DNA of 16,679 bases from Alectoria sarmentosa (Eukaryota > Ascomycota > Lecanoromycetes > Lecanorales > Parmeliaceae). Of this stretch, positions 9,361-16,679 are shown piece after piece. The stretch spans positions 1-16,679 of the forward strand of contig WOGZ01000532.1 of assembly GCA_009733775.1 (NCBI GenBank), given 5' to 3'. Both the position numbers and the translations under genes were made by a program. The notes under the pieces were generated by a model. That model saw only the letters and a list, made by a program, of their open reading frames with translations. It searched no databases and was not told the DNA's origin. Every line of letters starts with the position of its first letter. Position 1 is the stretch's first letter.

Positions 9361-10129
9361 ACGCATTCGAAAATAAATTCATTAAAATTTAAATATCATT
9401 AATGATAAAAGAATCGATCTCGTTTTGTATAATTATTAATTAATATATTTTATAATAAAATTTCGTTATAATTTTTTTAAAATTTCGAGGTTTATAAGAT
9501 TTAATGAAAATAACTTTTGTTAATAAAATAAAAGAATTCGAAATGAAATTTCGATATAATTTCGTAATTTCGGACGATTTTATAATGAAAAAAATTCGAA
9601 AGTTTTATTAATCATAAAGCGAATGATAAATTTGATTATTAATATAAATGAAAAAGTTATAATATTATCGCTGAGCGTATTAAATAATTATTTAATTATA
9701 AATTTTACATTAAATGCGTTTAAAACGATTGCAATTTTTGACGAAATTCTTTTTGAAATTAAAATGAAATTAAACAAATCATTAACTTTTTTTCGATAAT
9801 TATATATTTCTTTTAACGTTTCTTCTTTAAAATTATAAATGAAAAAAAAAATGATTTTAATGCTCGATGTTTTTAATCAATTTACGTTTATTGCGATAAA
9901 CGTTAATTTGTTTTTTGACGATAATGATGTTTAATTCGAAAAAAATGAGTTTAAAAAAGACGTTATTAATCTAATTAATATTAAAAACAATAATTATTTC
10001 ACCGTTGTTTAAATGTATACGATAATTTTTATCTTGATATTTTAAAAAACGCTTTTTAATGATGTGATTTTGATTTTTTTTTTAATCGATATTGCGAAGA
10101 ACAATTTAATAATAATTAATTTAATCGAT
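9361..10129 (-). pseudogene. Integrase C-terminal region and linker to reverse transcriptase of Copia-1
   Basis: In copia polyproteins this interval carries the GKGY-like integrase C-terminus and a variable linker before the reverse transcriptase. Both neighbours are well supported and share the strand. I could not follow a single frame through it because of stops and probable small indels. Confidence 0.5.
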
Positions 10130-10560
10130 AATGCGTAAATGAGATACATTAAAAGAAAATTCGATATTAATTTCGAATAAAATAATGTTATGATCGATAA
10201 TAAATTAAATGTTGCGAAAAATATTAATCGTTCAAATGAATTTTATTCAATATTTTTGAGATAATTTGTTTTTTTTAAATACAACGCTCGCTTTACGTTG
10301 AATAATAATATTTAAACGTTTAAATTTATTATTCATTTGAAAATTGTTAAACATAATGTCTTTTTAAATGATATCTTTAAATAATCGAAAAGTTTTTATT
10401 TAATAATTATTGAATTTAATGTCGCAATTAATGCGAAAACGAGTATATTTATTATTATCATATTTCGAATCATTGAAAAATATTTTAAATGCGATCAAAA
10501 TTATTAAATTAAATTTATTAAATAATAAATAAATGTTGAATCGAAAAATTTTATTATTAA
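10130..10560 (-). pseudogene. Integrase core of Copia-1, both visible catalytic residues lost
   Basis: The minus-strand frame reads FIAF-like AFKIFFNDSKY, then RFRINCDIKF (equivalent to RxRxDxGxEF). Next come FQMNNKFKRLN (equivalent to NGxxERLN), IIQRKASVVFKK and NVSHLRIID (equivalent to NVSHLRVIG). The residue at the second catalytic Asp is Asn (codon 10427-10429) and the one at the catalytic Glu is Lys (codon 10319-10321). They are still separated by 35 codons. Both changes are single G-to-A transitions on the coding strand. Several TAA and TGA stops interrupt the frame. Family identity is certain; activity is excluded. Confidence 0.9.
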
Positions 10561-11560
10561 AGAAGATGATTATTCACTCAAAATTATTTTAAAAAATATC
10601 GAATAAACCTTAAAAATCGTTATAAATTAAATCGTTTTGTTATTTTTTAAAAACAATGTGTTATTTATATGATTTTATTTTTATATTGATTATAAAACAT
10701 GATTTATAAACATCGTTGAAAAATGAAATGAAGAAGTTCATTTCAACGCACATTTTAATCAATTTTTTAAAATTTTAAACGTTTAAATAATTATAACGTG
10801 CGTGTTATATGCGAAGAATTGCTTTATTAATTTGAAATTTCGATAAAAATTTTTAAAATTTTTGATTATTAAAAATAAATTTAATTAAAAATTTATTATA
10901 AATGAGAATCTTTTCATTAATGATTATTAAAATTAAAAAAGTTTTTTTTTTAAATATCGAGCGCATAAAGATGATTTTAAATATATTTAAAAAAACACGT
11001 TGTTTTTTAATGATAATGTCGTCGAAAATAAAAATCAAAAAAAATCCTTATTTTTTTAAATGTTTTTTAAAAATGAAATTGAAATCGCAATTAAACATAA
11101 ATCAAACGTTTCAAAAAATTAAAATGCGTTTAACATTATTTATTTTATATTTAAATTTGATATTTTCGAAATCGATAATTATGTGATTATTAATAAGATC
11201 GTTTATAAAGCGTGAAAATTAAAAAAATTTAAAGATTTTGAAAATTAAAAAAATGTAAGTTATGTGTTAAATGTAAATATAATCGCGAAATTAAAAAAAA
11301 GACATTGCTATTATAATGAATAAAGTAATAATTTACGTTTTATCGATAACTTTAAATTTGATAATTTCATAAATTTTTTTATTTAAAACGTCAAAATTTG
11401 CGATAAATTTGAAAATCGTTTTAAAAAAAATGAGAATAATGATAAAAGTAATAAAAATAACATAAGCGATAAAATAATAAACGATTTTGAATTAAATAAT
11501 CATTATAATTGCGTTAATATTATTAAATTGATTTTTTGATTTTTTAACGAATTTGAATTC
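10561..11560 (-). pseudogene. Unresolved protease / pre-integrase region of Copia-1
   Basis: This kilobase lies between the zinc-knuckle end of gag and the integrase core, where protease, GAG-pre-integrase and HHCC domains belong. I found no DSG core or NVLYV motif that I would defend. The open frames on both strands near 10853-11186 are AT-rich and carry no family signature. Confidence 0.45.
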
Positions 11561-11588
11561 GAAGTTTTCTTTTTTTCGATTACATTTT

Positions 11589-11652
11589 TCACGATTTTCA
11601 CGATTATCACGATTATTATAATTATCATAATTATCGCGATTTTCGCGATTTT
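11589..11652. repeat. Short degenerate repeat encoding an (N-R-D/E) tract in Copia-1 gag
   Basis: On the plus strand the units are variants of TCACGATTT, TCACGATTA and TCGCGATTT, nine bases each. On the coding minus strand they give NRENRDNYDNYNNRDNRENR. A nine-base period keeps the frame, so the repeat probably grew while the protein was still under selection. Confidence 0.75.
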
Positions 11653-12899
11653 TTTTATTTATATCGTTCGATTCATTAAATCGTTTATTACGTTAATCGT
11701 ATTCATTAATATTATATTAATTCTTTTTATAATAAATATAATATTTGCAAATTTAAATATAAATGCGAAAATTATTAAAATTTGCGCTCATTTAAATACG
11801 ATGCTCGATAATATTTTTAACGATAATAAAAATAAATACGAATTATTAAATATATTTAAAAAAATCGTTAATAATAACGATGAGCGTATGCGTTTTCGAA
11901 ATGAAATCGAATAAATTAATAACGATGTTAAGAAATCAAATTATTATATAATTTAACGTTTATTTAATCTCACGGTTTTTATCATAAACGTTATAAATTT
12001 GATTATAATTCTCGCGATACGCACTATATTAAAAATTTAATCTCTTATAAAAATAATAAATTTTTCAATTTTCATCGAAAAGAAAAATCGCTCGATCGAA
12101 TTGATTTTTGAATTCTCGAATAACGTTTATAAAGATATTAATATATTTTTATAATTTATTTTCGCAAATGATTAAAATGAGAGATTTCAATTTAAAAATA
12201 ATAAAGTTAAAAATGTTAAAATCTCGAAATATATATTTTTCGAACTTTTTTCAAATATTAAAAACATTAATATAATATTCGATTTGATTTCGAGGATTCT
12301 TTTCGCAATGAATTTTCATTATTATATAAATTTTATTATGCGCTTTAATTTAAATTAAAAAGTTTATTTTAATAGTAATAAATTTTATTTTAATAATTAA
12401 ACGATTATTCGAAGCGTCTTTTGTTTTAATAATAAAGCTTTTAATAAACATAATCGTATTAATTTCGATTTAATGTTATAATTTAATCAAATTTAAAAAG
12501 TCTTACATTTAACGTTTTTATTTGATATGGTTAATAATTTTCATAAACATTTTAATTTTTTTAAATTGATTTAAAAAGGTCGAAAATTTGATTTCGAAAT
12601 GTTCGAATATAATATTAAAAAAAATTGATTTGAATTTTAAGATTTAAAAGTTTTTAAAATTAAAATTAAAATTTGAATTTGAATTTGTGCTCGAAGAAAT
12701 GATTTATAATAAAATAAGATTTAAAAATAATGAAATTTACGTAATAAAGTTTTTAAAAATGATTGAAATAAATAACGTCGAAGAAATAAGACGCGCTTTG
12801 AAATCGAAAAACCTTTCATTAATAATAAACTTTGATAATGATTCGAAAATTAATTATTTTAAAATAAGAATGAAATTAACGTAAGAATTTGAAATAAAG

Positions 12900-12934
12900 T
12901 CGTTATCATTATCGTTATCATTATCGTTATCGTT
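12900..12934. repeat. GATAAC/GATAAT microsatellite encoding (Asn-Asp)n in Copia-1 gag
   Basis: The plus strand reads alternating TCGTTA and TCATTA hexamers. On the minus strand this encodes about six Asn-Asp pairs in the gag frame. The alternation of CG and CA units looks like decay of an original pure repeat. Confidence 0.75.
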
Positions 12935-14115
12935 GTTTAAAAAATGTTTAAAAGTTTATAAAATTTTAAAAATATAAGGAAAATCTCGTTGAATTTTAAA
13001 ATTAATTTGATATAATTTAGATTTTCGTTTGCGAAAAGTTTTTGCGTCACAATTGAAAAAATATTCGACGATGTTTAAAACGGCGATAAATTTAATAAAT
13101 TTTGAAAAAAGTATAAAGGCATAAAGATGTTATTTTAAAAAAAAATTATTTGATTTTATAAATTGTAATGAATTCGTAAAAAGTACGTTATTCGAATTAT
13201 ATTAATTATTTTAATGATTAAAAGACCTTGAAAAAAAACGATAAGGTTTCAAAATCGAAAACGAAATTAATAATTTCATTTCGCTCGTTTAAAGCGCTCA
13301 AATGTAATATTATTATCATTAAATCGTTTTATAATAAAGATTTTTTTTTTTTAATTTTCGAAATAAAGGATTTTTTCTCTTTACACTTTGATTTTGATAT
13401 ATTAAATATAAGAAATAAAAAATAATTTTTCTTTGATTGATTTTTAATTTTATTTATTTTTGATTTTTTGACCTTCATTACGAATATTTCACATTTGAAT
13501 TATTAAATATAATTATCGTTATTCGTTTTTTTAATGAAACGATATATAAATAATAATTTATCATTTTTCGTTTTTAACGTGTCTCACATAAGAAAATTGA
13601 TATATTTTAAAAATTTAATAATCATATAATCACGATCGCATAATAACTTTTGATAATTTTGATATATTATAATTATTTGCGATATATTTCAAATCGTTTT
13701 ATTTTATTTTGAATGAAAATGAGAGCGATGCGAATATTGACGAAAACGATCGAATATTGATAACGTTTCAGCGTTTAAAAAAGCGATGTTGATTTTTAAA
13801 AACGCTCATAATTCTCGAAAAAACGTTATTAATTATCAAAAAGAGCGTTTTAAATGTCGTTAATTTTTAATTTTGCTTTTTTTGCGCTCGCTTTTTTGCG
13901 ATTTTTACGCATTTTCGTTATAAACGAATCATAATTATTTCGATTTAAATAATTATTTTATAATGAACATTGTTTATATTAAAAAAATTGCGTTATATGA
14001 ATATAATGATTTTTATAATTAATGCTTTCATTGCGATGAATATAAAAATATTTAAAAATAATTTTAATCATAATAAATAATAAATAGGTTACTTTATGTT
14101 GTAATAATGTCGATG
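12935..14115 (-). other. Leader and upstream gag region of Copia-1
   Basis: This stretch runs from just below the primer-binding site to the first readable gag segment. Both ends of 13577-14115 resemble the Copia-2 leader, including GTGAGACACGTT on the minus strand near 13575-13586. The middle (about 13640-13960) is extra and contains several AGCG/GCGC-plus-poly-T stretches. No open frame here carries a recognisable motif, and none has a convincing start. Confidence 0.5.
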
Positions 14116-14134
14116 TAAGTTCGAGTTTATAATT
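14116..14134 (-). other. Decayed primer-binding site of Copia-1
   Basis: On the minus strand AATTATAAACTCGAACTTA directly follows the end of the 5' LTR (TTTTGACA). It corresponds base for base to the GGTTATGAACTCGAGCTTG site of Copia-2L, with G-to-A changes. Confidence 0.66.
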
Positions 14135-14270
14135 TGTCAAAATATGAAATAAGATATTTAATTGTATTGTTTTAAGAGTATTATGAAAGAAAGAGCGATT
14201 TATATACGGGCGCACTAATAGTGCGCACGTGACGCCAAGGCTTGACGTCACGTGACCCGAAACTTCAACA
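14135..14270 (-). repeat. 5' LTR of Copia-1 (subfamily II)
   Basis: It is 136 bp long on the minus strand, beginning TGTTGAAG and ending ATATTTTGACA. It aligns throughout with 6711-6845. It carries two CACGTG sites (14226-14231 and 14249-14254) and a near-perfect GCGCACTA-A-TAGTGCGC hairpin (14210-14226). A TATATA box follows (14201-14206 on the plus strand), a plausible start of transcription for the element. Confidence 0.9.
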
Positions 14271-14427
14271 AATTTTATATGTTAAAGTTGACGTTTTAAT
14301 CTCAAAAATTCTTTAAAAAAAGAGATTGAGATTTTATCATCGAATTTTTTATTCATTATCGATAACATTTTATCATCGTGATTATAAAGTTTAATTAATT
14401 TTAATTTCACGATAATAATTCTCGAAG
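14271..14427 (+). mobile_element. Copia-3, 3' fragment: leader / gag start
   Basis: These 157 bp align collinearly with 15098-15254 of Copia-2R and, in reverse complement, with about 4530-4680 of Copia-2L. The fragment is bounded exactly by the 5' LTR edge of Copia-1 on the left and of Copia-2R on the right. It is read as the remainder of the element whose LTR is at 6336-6459, which would make that element the landing site of both neighbours. Confidence 0.75.
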
Positions 14428-14564
14428 TGTCGAAATTTAGGTCACGTGATAGGTCACGTGATAGGTCACGTGATACGGGCGTATGCGCTCGTAACATAGA
14501 TCGCACTTTCCTTTATAACACTTTTAAAATAATATAATTAAATGTCTTACATCATATTTTCACA
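14428..14564 (+). repeat. 5' LTR of Copia-2R (subfamily I)
   Basis: It is 137 bp long, beginning TGTCGAAATTTAGG and ending TTTTCACA. It is 13 bp longer than the two other subfamily I LTRs, mainly because it has a third GGTCACGTGAT unit. The primer-binding site follows directly. Confidence 0.88.
14441..14474. promoter_or_regulatory. Three tandem GTCACGTGAT units in the Copia-2R LTR
   Basis: CACGTG hexamers lie at 14443-14448, 14455-14460 and 14467-14472 in a perfect 12-bp period. CACGTG is the core site of bHLH factors such as the Cbf1/Pho4 class in fungi, so these may be promoter elements in U3. That role is inferred. The other subfamily I LTRs have two units (6351-6368 and 5322-5339), one of them decayed in each. 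Confidence 0.6.
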
Positions 14565-14583
14565 GGTTATAAATTCGAATTTA
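14565..14583 (+). other. Primer-binding site of Copia-2R
   Basis: GGTTATAAATTCGAATTTA follows the LTR end. The leading GGTTAT is kept, and the rest differs from the Copia-2L site by G-to-A and C-to-T changes. Confidence 0.68.
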
Positions 14584-15199
14584 TTCGACGATCGTTATAA
14601 GCATAATCTATTTATTTATTATTATGATTATAATTGTTTTTAAACATTTTATATTCATCGTAATAAAATAATTAATTATAAAGATTTTTATTCAATCATT
14701 TTTTTGAGATGAACAATTTTTATTTGTAAAATGATTTTTGGGTTTAAGCGATTATGATTTGAAATTTGAAAGGTTAAGATTTTAATCCTCGACGAGTTGA
14801 AATTATTCATTTATAATCGAGCTCGCATGCGATCGTGTGATCGAATCATGATAAAATCTTTATAACATTGTCAACTTCTTTACGTGAAACACATTAAATA
14901 AAATTAAAATACGTTCTTGTTTTTATGACATTTCATCAAATTAATGACTTATATTTTTAACGATATATCGAATTAATGAATAAATTGAATGATTGAATAT
15001 CAACATTATTATCAATTTGATTATCGTTTAAAACAATCTTGAATTGAATTCATTATCATTTAAACGTTTAAAAACTTATTTGAAATCAAAAATAATAAAC
15101 TTTATGTGTCAAAATTGACGTTTTGATTTCAAAAATCCTTTGAAAAAAAAGATTAAGATCTTATCATCGAATTTTTTATTCGTTATTAATAACATTTTA

Positions 15200-16679
15200 T
15201 TATCATAATTATAAAATTTGATTAATTTCAATCTCATAATAATAATCGTTGAAATAAATATTTTGAATTCGAATCTTTAATTGAATAATATAAAAAAAAT
15301 GCGAATTTTTTAAAAAAGTTTACACATATATATTATTACATTCAATATAATCTTAATCGAATTTAATTTTTATTATTAAATTCAAAATCAAATTTTTCAT
15401 ATTATTAATATCATTTCATTATAACATTATTATTCAAATTTATCATTAATTTTCATATAAACATTTTTCATTATTATTATAAGACCTTGAAATATAATAA
15501 TAACAATTAATTAATATTAATAAAAATTTAAATGACTTTAATGAGAATTAATAAAGCATTTATTTCATTTTTTTCACATTATTATTATATGATAACGACT
15601 TTAAAATCAACGAAAAATCATTTAACGTTTTAAATAATATCGAAATCTTTGATTTACGCGTTAAAAATAAACGATCTCGTTTATCAACTTTCTTTAAAAC
15701 GTTCGAATCGTTTTTTAAATTATTATCGAACTCATTTGTTTCGACACTTTTTCAAAACGACATTTTTCAAAACGATTTTTTCGATTCGTTTTTAATCGTG
15801 ATAAAAAAACCCTCATTTTCGTTATTCTCATTATCATTATTAATCTTTTACATTTTTTTATTTATTTTTTTCGATATCGATGATTAAATTCAACGTTTAA
15901 GATGTCGTTGAAAATGTTTTTATAAATAATGAAAATAATTTTCCTTTAATTTTTATTATTATTTTAAAATTTATTATCGAATACATTAAATGAAACGAAG
16001 ATATTAACGATTAATTAATATTAAACAATTTTCAATTTTTTATTAATATTATTAAATTTAAAATTTGCGTGATTAATCGTTAACGTTTTAATTACGTTGA
16101 TTATCAATTTATTAAAAAATATAATAAGAATCTTTAAATTATATTAAACGTTATCGATGTTTATTATAAATTTATGAATTTTGAATTTTATATCGAGTTT
16201 ATGCGTTAATTGTATAATATTAATATCAATTTCGAAAAAAACGTTTATTAATATAAAAAGAATTTTCGCAAAATTAATATCGAAATCGTTAATTTGAATG
16301 ATTTATTATTATTATTAAAATCTTATTTTATTCAATTCTTTTTCATAAAATTCGACGAAGTTTACGATGTTTTTATGATAATTTATATTTAAATTTATAT
16401 GTTTTATGATTTGAATATAATTAAATTCAATTTAATTATTTATAATGTAATAAACGAAAAGCGTTATATGTTTATAATTAAAAAGAATAATATTATTATA
16501 TTCGTTTATTATAATAATAAAGACAAATAATTCGTTAAAAACGATTTCGACGATTTTGATTTCATCAATCGCGAAATTTATATTTTTTATAAAATCGTTG
16601 ATCGCAAATTCAAACATTTTTTTGTTAAATGTTAAATCAAATTTTTTTATTTAAAATTTGAAAAGTTTATAAATGAATA
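15200..16679 (+). pseudogene. gag: gag region of Copia-2R
   Basis: The plus strand repeats the gag frame of Copia-2L. SYFIQFFFIKFDEVYDVF (about 16320-16375) matches SYFIQFFFIRLDEIYDIF of the left copy. KNDFDDFDFINREIYIF and DRKFKHFFVKC follow near 16535-16635. TAA stops are at the same places and at additional ones. The open frame on the opposite strand at 16432-16617 is an antisense shadow, mirrored by 3098-3487. The frame continues past the window end. Confidence 0.68.

Larger units (their letters stand above)
11560..12940 (-). pseudogene. gag: gag region of Copia-1 with zinc-knuckle remnant
   Basis: Gag forms the particle and binds RNA. The minus-strand frame opens with an Asn-Asp repeat (about 12900-12934), followed by NERFFDFKARLISS (about 12782-12825) and low-complexity Ser/Asn/Phe sequence. 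Near the C-terminus, 11699-11740 encodes YIYYKKN*YNINEY. This fits the CX2CX4HX4C zinc knuckle if each Cys has become Tyr (TGY to TAY) and the His has become Tyr (CAT to TAT). These are exactly the transitions seen elsewhere in the window. Directly after it comes an Asn/Arg/Asp/Glu repeat (11589-11652), typical of basic RNA-binding tails. The start codon cannot be chosen. Confidence 0.7.
6711..14270 (-). mobile_element. Copia-1: full-length, degenerate Ty1/copia LTR retrotransposon (7560 bp)
   Basis: This is the only element with both ends in the window. On the minus strand it has a 5' LTR (14135-14270), a decayed primer-binding site, a leader, gag with a zinc-knuckle remnant, integrase, reverse transcriptase, RNase H, a 1.1-kb 3' region with tandem repeats, a polypurine tract and a 3' LTR (6711-6845). 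The two LTRs differ at about 15% of positions by eye, mostly by transitions. No target-site duplication is visible: the five bases outside are TATTC on the left and AATTT on the right. It lies inside or between pieces of Copia-3. Multiple TAA stops and changed catalytic residues show that it is inactive. Confidence 0.9.
14428..16679 (+). mobile_element. Copia-2R: second copy of the Copia-2 family, degenerate, truncated by the window edge
   Basis: This copy reads rightwards with LTR, primer-binding site, leader and gag, then leaves the window. It matches the reverse complement of about 3125-5354 along its whole length. At most variable positions it carries A or T where Copia-2L has G or C, so it is the more heavily mutated copy. 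The protease, integrase and reverse transcriptase should lie just beyond position 16679. Confidence 0.88.

Noticed and set aside
10853..11186. Overlapping open frames of 61 and 94 codons on both strands.
   Set aside because: They are AT-rich, rich in Ile, Lys and Phe, and lack any family motif. The minus one is at most a fragment of the Copia-1 pol region, and the plus one is a shadow.
11589..11652. A CRISPR-like array of short regular repeats.
   Set aside because: Units are only nine bases, contiguous, without spacers, and encode an in-frame Asn/Arg/Asp tract of gag.

Overview
The window looks like a stretch of AT-rich, repeat-filled heterochromatin from a filamentous ascomycete (Pezizomycotina). 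It holds no intact gene. Almost all of it is made of degenerate Ty1/copia (Pseudoviridae-type) LTR retrotransposons. The organism call rests on the copia family type, on stop codons that are nearly all TAA or TGA, and on differences between duplicate copies that are overwhelmingly C-to-T and G-to-A. That pattern resembles repeat-induced point mutation (RIP). The species cannot be read from the sequence.

Layout: (1) 1-5354, Copia-2L on the minus strand, with its 5' LTR at 5231-5354, a primer-binding site, and gag, protease, integrase and reverse transcriptase/RNase H remnants running off the left edge. (2) 5355-6335, a 981-bp spacer of different composition with no recognisable gene. (3) 6336-6710, the 5' LTR and leader of Copia-3 on the plus strand. 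(4) 6711-14270, Copia-1 on the minus strand, a 7.56-kb element with both LTRs (135 and 136 bp), a degenerate primer-binding site, a polypurine tract and a full set of degraded gag-pol domains. (5) 14271-14427, a further piece of Copia-3. (6) 14428-16679, Copia-2R on the plus strand, a second copy of the Copia-2L family running off the right edge. Copia-2L and Copia-2R form a long inverted repeat, about 2.2 kb per arm, with their 5' LTRs facing each other about 9 kb apart.

Two related LTR subfamilies are present. Subfamily I (5231-5354, 6336-6459, 14428-14564) carries two or three GGTCACGTGAY-type units. Subfamily II (6711-6845, 14135-14270) carries a CACGTG motif, a GCGCAC/GTGCGC hairpin and a TATATA box. 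Both start TGTYGAA and end CA. The best-preserved primer-binding site matches the anticodon region of initiator tRNA-Met, as in copia elements that prime from a half-tRNA. The reading frames used here were followed by eye on the retroelement coding strand; most open frames on the opposite strand are antisense shadows. I found no CRISPR array, RNA gene, host gene or new biological system. The points of interest are the nesting, the mutation pattern and how differently the catalytic sites were destroyed.
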